From positions 1 to 40,246 of the forward strand of contig FOUN01000022.1 of assembly GCA_900114885.1 (NCBI GenBank): a stretch of 40,246 nt of DNA, given 5' to 3'. The notes under the pieces were generated by a model, which was not told the origin of the DNA, searched no databases, and saw nothing but the letters and a program-made list of their open reading frames with translations. The first letter of the stretch is position 1, and every line of letters begins with the position of its first letter. Below are positions 7,050 through 14,946 of this stretch, piece by piece. This stretch comes from Psychrobacillus psychrodurans (GTDB lineage Bacteria > Bacillota > Bacilli > Bacillales_A > Planococcaceae). A program made the position numbers and the translations under genes.

Positions 7050-9098
7050 TTAGTAGATATCTCTATTCCAGAATCGTTGCTGAGCGATTATATTTACAAA
7101 TGCTTTCCCGAATTCGGGATTGCTTAAAGCAAATTCAATTCCAGGTCCTGCTTTTGCATTAGAAGCATTGAAAAAAGGAACTCCAGAAGTCGCTATACCT
7201 ATCGGTTTATAATGTTTATATGCTTCATCTATAAAATAGGCGATATCAGAGTTTAACTTTGCTTGGTTGTTAGCTGTTCCCCCGACCACATACAAGGAAT
7301 CAAACAGTACAGGAGCGGTTGTAAGAAATGTTTCATTTACCCTTACTTTTTGTCCTTCAGAGCTTCTAATAACCCCGAATTTTTCGCTTACAATTGTATA
7401 ATCTACCCCATAACGTCTTAGTGTTTTTACGGTCATTTCCACTTCTGGAAGATTAAATCCGTTGCCAATGAGTACAGCGACCTTCAAAGTTTGGGGCACT
7501 TTTATAGTGTTTGCCTGACTTAGTGCGGGAGAGGAAGCAGTGACTTGGGATTGCTCCCCGGTCGGTCTATTTACTCCTAAGTTATCCGCGATAGTATTTG
7601 CCATTGCTTGATCTACTTGAACGAACATATCTACCACCTGTTGTCTTACATCGCGGCTGTTAACTTTTCCAACTTCAAAAGAAAATGCATCAATGATATG
7701 CTGTTTTTCTGGAGGTGACATACTGTTCCAGAAAAGTCTCGCTTGCGAAAAGTGATCCTTGAATGATTCACTTCTTGCTTGAATGACGCGTCCTTCTACT
7801 TTTTCAGCGTAATGTACAAAACCACCTTCTTCGGCAGAACTTGTGGAAGGTGTATTATTCGCGAGTGAATTTTTGTGGTAACTTACTTGCCCAACATTTA
7901 TCGTCTGGCGACTAAAACCATTTCGCTGATTATTATGGAACGGGCAAACAGGACGGTTGATTGGAATTTCCGTAAAATTCGGGCCACCAAGACGGAGTAA
8001 CTGAGTATCTATATAAGAAAACAGCCGCCCCTGTAAAAGTGGGTCATTCGTAAAGTCTATACCTGGTACAAGATTTCCTGGGTGAAATGCTACTTGTTCT
8101 GTTTCTGCAAAAACATTGTCCACATTTCGATTTAGCGTCATCTTCCCAATTATTTTTACAGGTACAATCTCTTCAGGCCAAATTTTGGTTGCATCAAGAA
8201 TATCGAAAGTGAACTTGAATTCATCTGCTTGGTCTATTAGTTGCACACCAAGTTCATACTCGGCAAAATTGCCATTTTCTATTGATTCCCATAGATCGCG
8301 TCGCTGAAAGTCAGGATCTTTCCCAGATATTTTCTGTGCTTCATCCCATACGAGCGAATGTACACCCAAAACAGGTTTCCAATGGAACTTCACAAATCTG
8401 GATACTCCCGCTTCATTGACAAATCGAAATGTGTTTACCCCAAAGCCTTCCATTACTCGGTAATTCTTCGGTAATGTGCGATCAGACATATGCCACATAA
8501 TCATATGGGCTGATTCCTGATTATTTGCGATAAAATCCCAGAATGTATCATGAGCAGAAGCCGCTTGTGGCATTTCATTATGAGGTTCTGGTTTAACCGC
8601 ATGTATCAAATCTGGAAACTTCATCGCGTCTTGAATAAAAAATACGGGAATATTGTTTCCAACTAAATCATAATTACCTTCTTCCGTATAAAATTTGACT
8701 GCAAATCCACGAACGTCACGAACTGTATCAGAGGATCCCAAGCTCCCTACTACATTGGAAAACCGTGTAAATACAGGGGTTTTTGTTCCGGCTGTTTGTA
8801 AAAATCCTGCTTTAGTGAATTCCGCCATCGATTCATACAATTCGAATTCTCCATGAGCAGCGTATCCTCTAGCATGCACTACTCGCTCAGGTATTCGCTC
8901 ATGGTCGAAATGGGTAATTTTCTCACGAAGGTGAAAGTCCTCCATGAGTGTCGGACCGCGTATACCAGCCTTCAATGATTCCTCATCGTTGGATACTCTA
9001 AGGCCTTGATTGGTTGTGAGCTTTTTCCCATCATTGTTCATCCGAAATTCTTCTAACTGTCGTTCCTTTTTGTTTTGATCTGACGATGACCTATCCAC
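7050..9098 (-). CDS. katE: Large-subunit (HPII/KatE-type) catalase
   Basis: 682 residues, the clade 2 length. The haem catalase core has catalytic His75 (RVVHARGYAAHG), Asn148 (DLVGNNIPVFF) and proximal haem ligand Tyr362 (RLFSYIDTQLLRL). A C-terminal DJ-1/PfpI-like flavodoxin domain follows from about residue 530 (KVAVLIGNGFNLPEVEM), as in large catalases. It converts hydrogen peroxide to water and oxygen in the cytoplasm. Start is GTG at 9098, five nt after AAGGAGG. In Bacillus relatives such catalases belong to the general stress or spore regulon; I could not find a convincing sigma-B promoter upstream. It is flanked on both sides by copies of the 76-bp palindromic repeat. Confidence 0.93.
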   Translation of the reverse strand: MDRSSSDQNKKERQLEEFRMNNDGKKLTTNQGLRVSNDEESLKAGIRGPTLMEDFHLREKITHFDHERIPERVVHARGYAAHGEFELYESMAEFTKAGFLQTAGTKTPVFTRFSNVVGSLGSSDTVRDVRGFAVKFYTEEGNYDLVGNNIPVFFIQDAMKFPDLIHAVKPEPHNEMPQAASAHDTFWDFIANNQESAHMIMWHMSDRTLPKNYRVMEGFGVNTFRFVNEAGVSRFVKFHWKPVLGVHSLVWDEAQKISGKDPDFQRRDLWESIENGNFAEYELGVQLIDQADEFKFTFDILDATKIWPEEIVPVKIIGKMTLNRNVDNVFAETEQVAFHPGNLVPGIDFTNDPLLQGRLFSYIDTQLLRLGGPNFTEIPINRPVCPFHNNQRNGFSRQTINVGQVSYHKNSLANNTPSTSSAEEGGFVHYAEKVEGRVIQARSESFKDHFSQARLFWNSMSPPEKQHIIDAFSFEVGKVNSRDVRQQVVDMFVQVDQAMANTIADNLGVNRPTGEQSQVTASSPALSQANTIKVPQTLKVAVLIGNGFNLPEVEMTVKTLRRYGVDYTIVSEKFGVIRSSEGQKVRVNETFLTTAPVLFDSLYVVGGTANNQAKLNSDIAYFIDEAYKHYKPIGIATSGVPFFNASNAKAGPGIEFALSNPEFGKAFVNIIAQQRFWNRDIY

Positions 9099-9183
9099 GT
9101 AATCCTCCTTCCATCTAACAAACTAAGCCGCGTCTGGGCTTTATGTATACTATATGTATTTCCTTTGTAGCTTAGAATCCGGA

Positions 9184-9259
9184 CCCTGTGTAAGGAACAT
9201 TCACGTTAATTCAAACAATCGTGAATGTTTAAAATTTCATGTTTGTTTCTTACACAGGG
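9184..9259. repeat. 76-bp palindromic intergenic repeat, copy 2
   Basis: Same length and orientation as the copy at 6854-6929, with the last 25 bp identical. It contains a second, nested inverted repeat, ACATTCACG against CGTGAATGT. It lies directly against the broken end of a methyltransferase pseudogene and about 85 bp upstream of the catalase start codon. Confidence 0.8.
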
Positions 9260-9261
9260 AC

Positions 9262-9735
9262 ACATTCAGTGCTGACGTTACAGCCACTAATATTAGCCCT
9301 AGAATGGTTGAAGCAACTAAAAGAAGGGGCGGGGAAAAAGCAAAGATATTATGTGTGGACTTAGAAGAAACAGCTGCCCTTTGAAGATGAAACGTTTGAT
9401 GTAATTATAAGCTCCTTAGTTCTTCACTACATAAAGGATTGGAGCAAGCCTTTTAGCGAGTTTCAAAGAATACTAAAACCTAATGGGAGCTTGCTTTTTT
9501 CTATACACCACCCATTTATGGATATAAAAATGTCAGTGAATGGAAACTCGTTGAGGTTCCGTACTATCGCCGACCACTCCATGAGATAGTTAATGAAACC
9601 ATAACGTATTTTTCGCTGGAAAAGTTAATCGAACCGCAACCTACAAAAGCATTTAAAGAGGAAGAACCAGAAAAGTATGAAAAGCTTATGAAAAATGCTC
9701 ACTTTATGATTGTAAGAGCGCGGAAAGAAAAGTAA
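9262..9735 (+). pseudogene. Decayed class I SAM-dependent methyltransferase
   Basis: Translation in successive frames gives ADVTATNISPRMVEATKRR, then PFEDETFDVIISSLVLHYI and KPFSEFQRILKPNGSLLFSI, then SEWKLVEVPYYRRPLHEIV and LMKNAHFMIVRARKEK. These are the SAM-binding beta strands and C-terminus of a UbiE/YcgJ-type methyltransferase. The N-terminal third, with the glycine-rich SAM loop, is gone, replaced by the 76-bp repeat. At least two frameshifts (near 9380 and near 9540) and internal deletions break the rest. The substrate is unknown and the gene is surely inactive. Confidence 0.8.
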
Positions 9736-9812
9736 TTTAGAAGAAAAGTATTATTAGAGAAAAATAAAAAACTATTGTTCTTAATCACATATACAAATGC
9801 ATAAAGAAGATA

Positions 9813-9840
9813 AGCGTGGAGAAATTTCCTCGTTTTTTTA
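9813..9840 (+). terminator. Weak terminator-like hairpin
   Basis: CGTGGAG and TTTCCTCG can pair with one mismatch across a 4-nt loop and are followed by seven T. It could be the old terminator of the methyltransferase pseudogene. The stem is short, so the call is tentative. Confidence 0.35.
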
Positions 9841-9952
9841 TGGTCAAAATAATGGGGGAGGAAACTAAAAAAAATATTTATCGTAATATAAAGACAGAAC
9901 GATTTTGCCTTTCAATCTAGTACAAATTTATATATGAAAGCAGTGAAGAATA

Positions 9953-10933
9953 GTGAAAACCAATAAAAAATTTAGATTTAGGATTATTATTAGGAACGTG
10001 GTTTTAGCATTAGCTGCTTTATTCCTTATATGGATTACAATCCATCAAGTTATGGCTGCATATGAACAAAAGAAATACCCCGAATTAGGAGAGTTAGTAG
10101 AAGTAGATGGAAAGAATATACATGTATATACGAAGGGTGAAGGCCAAGATACAATTGTCTTGTTAAGTGGTTTAGGAACGACCGCACCTGTGTTGGACTT
10201 TGAGCCTTTGATTGATGAGATGTCAAAAAGTAATAAAGTAGTTGTTGTAGAGCCTTTCGGTTATGGCTGGAGCGACCTTACTGATAAGAATCGTACAGTG
10301 GAGAGTATAGTAGGAGAACTAAGAACAGCTTTAATAAAATTGAATATCGAGGGTCCATATATATTAATGCCTCATTCTATTTCTGGGATATATAGTATGT
10401 ATTACGCGAATAAATACCCAGAGGAAATTAAAGCTATTATAGGAATCGATCCGACGTTACCTAATGCCTTGGAGTACTTTGATGAATCTGTTCCAACAAT
10501 GCCCAAATATATGAGTTACATCGCCCCAACTGGAATTGCTAGATTGGCATTATATTTAAGTCCCGAAGACTTCCTTCCCATAGCAAACGAAGGAACTTAT
10601 TCGGAAAAAAATATAAAAATGACCAAAATCCTGTCCGCACAGAGAGGGTATAACAAAAATATAGTAAATGAAGCAAATGAAATAAAAAATAACATTGAAG
10701 AAACACGTAATATGTCATTTCCTTCAGATTTGCCTGTTATGATCTTTACGACGAACGATGGGAAGGTAAATGAGGAAGGCAAATCAAATATAACTTTTTA
10801 TCAATCGGAATTACGTAATATTTCTCTACATAAACTTGTTCCTTTAGAAGGACATCATTATCTACACTGGACTCAATACAAGGAAATGAGTAAATATGTT
10901 AATGATTTTACCAAATCATTTGCAAATGATTGA
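9953..10933 (+). CDS. Membrane-anchored alpha/beta hydrolase
   Basis: 326 residues. One N-terminal membrane helix (about 12-33) is followed by an alpha/beta hydrolase domain. LSGLGTTAP gives the oxyanion region, EPFGYGWSD the loop after strand 4, MPHSISG (near 144-150) the nucleophile elbow, and EGHHYLHW near the C-terminus the catalytic His. The elbow has Pro instead of the usual first Gly (PHSIS for GHSMG), which is less common. The start is GTG at 9953; the upstream ribosome site is weak. The helix suggests an outward-facing, membrane-tethered enzyme. Substrate unknown. No operon partner. Confidence 0.8.
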   Translation: MKTNKKFRFRIIIRNVVLALAALFLIWITIHQVMAAYEQKKYPELGELVEVDGKNIHVYTKGEGQDTIVLLSGLGTTAPVLDFEPLIDEMSKSNKVVVVEPFGYGWSDLTDKNRTVESIVGELRTALIKLNIEGPYILMPHSISGIYSMYYANKYPEEIKAIIGIDPTLPNALEYFDESVPTMPKYMSYIAPTGIARLALYLSPEDFLPIANEGTYSEKNIKMTKILSAQRGYNKNIVNEANEIKNNIEETRNMSFPSDLPVMIFTTNDGKVNEEGKSNITFYQSELRNISLHKLVPLEGHHYLHWTQYKEMSKYVNDFTKSFAND

Positions 10934-11017
10934 ATAAGCGTGGTACCTTCCGCTAAAGTGAAAACTTCAGTTATTAATTATTGTGTAATACTAAAGTCGA
11001 GGAGTTTTCTCTATACG

Positions 11018-11053
11018 TTTTACTGATGATATAATATGCTACCATTAGTAAAA
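11018..11053 (+). promoter_or_regulatory. -10 box flanked by an inverted repeat
   Basis: TATAAT at 11030-11035 lies between TTTTACT (11018-11024) and its inverse AGTAAAA (11047-11053). No good -35 box is visible. A dyad bracketing the -10 box of the gene at 11086 suggests repression by a dimeric regulator; that is inference. Confidence 0.35.
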
Positions 11054-11085
11054 AGTATCAGCGATTCTGGCATGGAGGATTAATA

Positions 11086-11415
11086 ATGATTGAAGTAATA
11101 ACAGTAGTAAATATGTTAGTGGAAGTAAAAAATACGAAAGATTATGTAAAAAAAGTTGAAAAAGTTTTGCGATCCAAGACTCGGTCGATTCAACATATAG
11201 AGACGATTAGTATGTCTGAACCAAACGAAAAACTAATCGTAAGTGCTTTAGTTAAATATAGAGTGCTCATAGAAGAAAGAATGGATAACAAGTTTTTAGA
11301 TGATTATGTGGGTCTCGTTCTCCCAATGTTCTATAATCGTTTTAAAGCGATGCCGGTAAGCAATCAAATTTATAGAATTTCGAGAATCAAAAAAGAAAAT
11401 CGTACTCGGCGTTAA
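11086..11415 (+). CDS. Hypothetical protein, 109 residues
   Basis: I do not recognise the family. The start ATG 11086 has a strong GGAGG site nearby, which supports a real gene. The product is soluble, mixed charge and basic at its end (SRIKKENRTRR), with no signal peptide or membrane helix. The first 30 residues (VVNMLVEVKNTKDYVKKVEK) could form a strand-helix unit. It stands alone between the hydrolase and another small gene. Confidence 0.6.
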   Translation: MIEVITVVNMLVEVKNTKDYVKKVEKVLRSKTRSIQHIETISMSEPNEKLIVSALVKYRVLIEERMDNKFLDDYVGLVLPMFYNRFKAMPVSNQIYRISRIKKENRTRR

Positions 11416-11481
11416 TATTTGTTTGGCACATAGGGAACTTAAACAGTTCTGAACACTATAACCCCTATATAGAGGTGTTTT

Positions 11482-11862
11482 ATGAAGAAATGGTTATTTG
11501 CAATCGGGTTGATCATTTTACTTTTGGGAGCAATCGTATTCTACAACAAACTCTACTACCCTACACTTCCTATGGAAAGTATTAACAAGAAGGAAGTAAT
11601 AGAAAAGCTAAATGATTCTAATGAACAAATTGTTAAATTATCAGACGAAAATGGTTATGAATGGTATATCATAAGTGAACGAAATACAAATGTGGCAGAT
11701 GAAATTACTAAGAAAATGGCCATTCAGCATGGTTGGATTTTCAAACGAAAAGATGGTAGTGGGCTTTTCTTTGATAAACAAGGAAAAATTTTGATAGTTA
11801 CGACTCAGAAGTGGACGACTGATTATACGCTAGTTAAAATACCATCACATTTTAACTATTAA
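11482..11862 (+). CDS. Hypothetical single-pass membrane protein, 126 residues
   Basis: An N-terminal hydrophobic segment (about 4-21, LFAIGLIILLLGAIVFY) acts as an anchor or uncleaved signal, and about 105 residues face outward. The GWIFKRKDGSGLFFDKQGK and ILIVTTQKWT segments look like a small beta-rich domain. No family recognised. The start ATG lies 6 nt after AGAGGTG. It converges on the kinase gene with only 23 bp between stop codons. Confidence 0.6.
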   Translation: MKKWLFAIGLIILLLGAIVFYNKLYYPTLPMESINKKEVIEKLNDSNEQIVKLSDENGYEWYIISERNTNVADEITKKMAIQHGWIFKRKDGSGLFFDKQGKILIVTTQKWTTDYTLVKIPSHFNY

Positions 11863-11885
11863 AATAGACTTGTAATGAGCACTTA

Positions 11886-13184
11886 TCAACTCATAACCAG
11901 TTCTTTCTCAGTTTCCTTGGTTTCTGGTTCTAGAAAAATAGGTGATAAGGAAGGAAATGTAAATTTAAATGTCGTTCCTTCTCCAATTTTACTTTCTACA
12001 TGAATCGTACCATTCATAGCACGTACGATACTATACACTACCGTAATGCCGAGACCTGTCCCCTTACTTCCTTTTGTTGAATAATAAGGCTCACCTAAAC
12101 GGGTCACCTGTTCAAGTGTCATACCTGAGCCAGTATCTTTAATGAGAATACTTACAGTTGTTTGTGTGCTCTCCGTTTCTACCGTTAAAATTCCTCCTTT
12201 TGGCATTGCTTCTATTGCATTTTTCATGATATTTACTAAGCATTGATGAAATTTTTGTTTGTCTCCTTCAATCTCCTCTCCTGGTGAAAACATAGAAACT
12301 ATTTTGACCGAATTTCGCTTTGCCAATGGTTGTAGCAATTGAACTACTTGTTCTAGTTCTTCCTGCAGAAGTAGGGGTTCCATCGATTTAATTTCAGGAT
12401 TAGAGAAATTCAAATACTCTTGAATGACTCTTTCAGCAGATTTTAGCTCGTTTTTAATAATGGAGAGGTATTGAGTATAGTTTTCTTTTGAAATAGAGTC
12501 ATTTTGCAAAAGTTGAACAAAACCAATTGCTGCTGTCAAGGGGTTACGAATTTCATGACTAATAGCTGCACCCATTCGTTCAACGGCCTCTAGCCGTTTG
12601 GATTTCATAGTCCGTTGGCGCAATTGAATAGTCATAATAATTTCTTCAATAATATAAGAAATGATTCCGACTCCAATGGGTTGAATGACTAAATAAGCAA
12701 ACCAAACCTCGGTACTACTATGAGGTAAGTGCCAAATTCCCATTGTAAAAGTTTGGGCAAAACTGAACAGAAATGTTACGCCTACGGAAAAAAGAACTCG
12801 CTGCTTGGGAGATTGTTTTAAAAACCATGAAGAGATTCGCCAAAAAAGAATAGCAAGCCCTCCATAATAAAGTACCGTCATCCAAAACCCATAATCAATT
12901 CCCAAAAAACCTCTTACGAGCATAATGAATGCAGCTAAAAAAGGACCAAAACCCATATACAAACTGCCGACAATGAACGGAATTTTTCTTAAATCAAAAA
13001 CGACATTACTGCCTTCTATACGATAAGTAAAAATAAAACAAAGCATTAAACTAATTATTAAAAGGCTGATGAAAATAGCTTGGTGAGACCAAAATCTTTT
13101 TGACTTTTCTGCCCATAAAACTCCCAAAAAAAGTATTACAATTAATAAGGATAAGTTGAAAAAGAAATATACTGTTAATTCCAA
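11886..13184 (-). CDS. KinB-like membrane sensor histidine kinase (orphan)
   Basis: 432 residues. Six or so membrane helices fill residues 1-190, with the LytS-like 5TM receptor signature around FDLRKIPFIVGSLYMGFGP. Then come the HisKA box AAISHEIRNPLTAAIGF (phospho-His near 209) and an ATPase domain with N-box NIMKNAIEAM, G1 DTGSGM and G2 GSKGTGLGI. This is the architecture and length of Bacillus KinB, which feeds the Spo0F/Spo0B/Spo0A phosphorelay. Start is TTG 13184 after GGAGG. No response regulator is adjacent, as expected for a phosphorelay kinase. It is followed upstream by a paralogue at 13231. Confidence 0.85.
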   Translation of the reverse strand: MELTVYFFFNLSLLIVILFLGVLWAEKSKRFWSHQAIFISLLIISLMLCFIFTYRIEGSNVVFDLRKIPFIVGSLYMGFGPFLAAFIMLVRGFLGIDYGFWMTVLYYGGLAILFWRISSWFLKQSPKQRVLFSVGVTFLFSFAQTFTMGIWHLPHSSTEVWFAYLVIQPIGVGIISYIIEEIIMTIQLRQRTMKSKRLEAVERMGAAISHEIRNPLTAAIGFVQLLQNDSISKENYTQYLSIIKNELKSAERVIQEYLNFSNPEIKSMEPLLLQEELEQVVQLLQPLAKRNSVKIVSMFSPGEEIEGDKQKFHQCLVNIMKNAIEAMPKGGILTVETESTQTTVSILIKDTGSGMTLEQVTRLGEPYYSTKGSKGTGLGITVVYSIVRAMNGTIHVESKIGEGTTFKFTFPSLSPIFLEPETKETEKELVMS

Positions 13185-13230
13185 GATATTATTCCTCCAA
13201 GACTATTTTATGTAAAAAGATTCATCTTCT

Positions 13231-14487
13231 CTATACCTTAGTTTTATGGAGCTTAAAATGAAATAGGGAGATGGTGCCTTTGCCAATCTCACTTTGAACT
13301 TCAATTGTTCCTTTCATAGCACGTAATATACTGTAAGCAACCATCATGCTAAGACCAGTTCCCTTAGGTCCCTTCGGAGAATAGTGTGGTTCTCCTAGAT
13401 GGTTAATTTGATCCTTGCTCAATCCTGTTCCAGTATCTTGTATAGAAATAGTTATCTTATTCTGGGTAGCAATTGTCTTGATCAATAATGCACCGCCATA
13501 AGGCATGGATTCGATTGAATTCCTTATAATATTAATGAAGCATTGGTGGAATTTCGATCTGTCCCCTTGGATTGTTCCATAGGTAGAAAAATCAGTAGAA
13601 ACCTTTACTGAATGATAATTAGCCAGAGGATGTAGTAATTTTAAAATATGCGTAAGTTCATTCTGAATATCTAGTTCTTCTATTGATTCAATAATTGGTT
13701 TAGAAAAGGTTAAGTAATCTTGTATGATACCTTCTGCAGAATCTAATTCATCTTTTATAATGGAGATATATTTGGTTCTTTTATTATTATCAAGAGAAAC
13801 TTGGTCGAGGAGCTCAATAAATCCAATTGCTGTAGTTAACGGATTTCTAATTTCATGAGATATTGCAGCCCCCATTTGTTCGACTGCAGCCATCTTTTCT
13901 TCGATTACTAACTGTTGTTCCAACTGTTGATTCTTTTCTCTTATTTCAATGGTGGAAGAAATAATGGCAACCCCAAGTGGAGGGACTATCACATAGGCGA
14001 TGAATATATCTATAAATTGGTCAGGAGATACTTTGTTTAATGCTATAGTGAATAAGATACCAACACTTATCAGTAAAGTAATACCAGTGGAAAAAAGTAT
14101 TCGTATATTAGAAGTGAGTTTTAAAAACCAAGGAGAAATATACCATATAAAAAAACTAAACACGGTATAAAATGCAACTGCTATAAAGAATCCAACGTCT
14201 ATTCCATGGAATGCCCGAAATAGAATAACCAAAAATCCTAGTATAGGACTGAACCTCAGATATAAGCCACCCAATAAAAAAGGAATTATTCTCAGATCCA
14301 GAACATACCCACTTTGTATGGGATAAGAAAATACAGTACAAATTACTAACGAAAAAACAAAATAAAATAATCCCGCTCGTTTATGTAAATGGATACTACC
14401 GACTCTCTTATCTAATAGAAAAAAAACAAAAAATAAAATCATTAGTAACGAAAGATTAAATAGAAAATGCATTGTTATAATTCCCAA
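13231..14487 (-). CDS. KinB-like membrane sensor histidine kinase, paralogue (orphan)
   Basis: 418 residues with the same layout as its downstream neighbour: membrane helices with LDLRIIPFLLGGLYLRFSP, the H-box AAISHEIRNPLTTAIGF, N-box NIIRNSIESM and G-boxes DTGTGL and GPKGTGLSM. Start TTG 14487 is set by AGGAGAG 7 nt before it; the ATG at 14472 has no ribosome site. A 46-bp gap to the second kinase suggests co-transcription and a tandem duplication. The two sensor halves have diverged much more than the kinase cores, so they may respond to different signals while sharing one phosphorelay target. Confidence 0.85.
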   Translation of the reverse strand: MGIITMHFLFNLSLLMILFFVFFLLDKRVGSIHLHKRAGLFYFVFSLVICTVFSYPIQSGYVLDLRIIPFLLGGLYLRFSPILGFLVILFRAFHGIDVGFFIAVAFYTVFSFFIWYISPWFLKLTSNIRILFSTGITLLISVGILFTIALNKVSPDQFIDIFIAYVIVPPLGVAIISSTIEIREKNQQLEQQLVIEEKMAAVEQMGAAISHEIRNPLTTAIGFIELLDQVSLDNNKRTKYISIIKDELDSAEGIIQDYLTFSKPIIESIEELDIQNELTHILKLLHPLANYHSVKVSTDFSTYGTIQGDRSKFHQCFINIIRNSIESMPYGGALLIKTIATQNKITISIQDTGTGLSKDQINHLGEPHYSPKGPKGTGLSMMVAYSILRAMKGTIEVQSEIGKGTISLFHFKLHKTKV

Positions 14488-14676
14488 TATATATCTCTCC
14501 TAATAATTTTATAAATTAATATTAACGAAAGAATGTGGAATGCACAATATTTTTTAATGAATATTCAGAAGATTCATAGGAGAATTTGCTGTTTAAAAGT
14601 GGCAGAAAAGGCTAATGGATTGCCTAGATTCTTGACTCTCCTTTCCTAAATTAAAAAAAACGCAGGGATCTTATAA

Positions 14677-14808
14677 CTATAAATCATTATTATAGGTATT
14701 TATAAACGTCTTGGAAGACTTTATTAAACCATTAGTTGCATTAAAAATCTGATACTTACCGTCCCTATGAATCATTTTTCCAGTATTATCGAACTCTACC
14801 TTTACCAT
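14677..14808 (-). pseudogene. Possible C-terminal protein fragment upstream of the LXG toxin
   Basis: The minus strand encodes 43 residues from an ATG at 14808 (MVKVEFDNTGKMIHRDGKY then QIFNATNGLIKSSKTF), extendable upstream in frame by about 18 codons before a stop. There is no ribosome site. It reads like the tail of a larger protein whose head has been lost. I do not recognise the family. The rest of the gap 14488-14946 shows nothing else I can support. Confidence 0.3.
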
Positions 14809-14946
14809 CCACCTAAAAAATGGAATATTATAACTAATAGTGTTGAGGAGGGGTTTAATGTTTCAGGAAAGGAAGATACCATTCTTAAAAGTTAACATTT
14901 GTCGCTTACATTCTTTCAATAGAAGAAAAGAAACCATGGTGTGCCT

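Noticed and set aside
9154-9384. 76-codon frame starting before the palindromic repeat as a real gene
   Set aside because: Its first 35 codons are the non-coding repeat, and the rest is the frameshifted methyltransferase relic.
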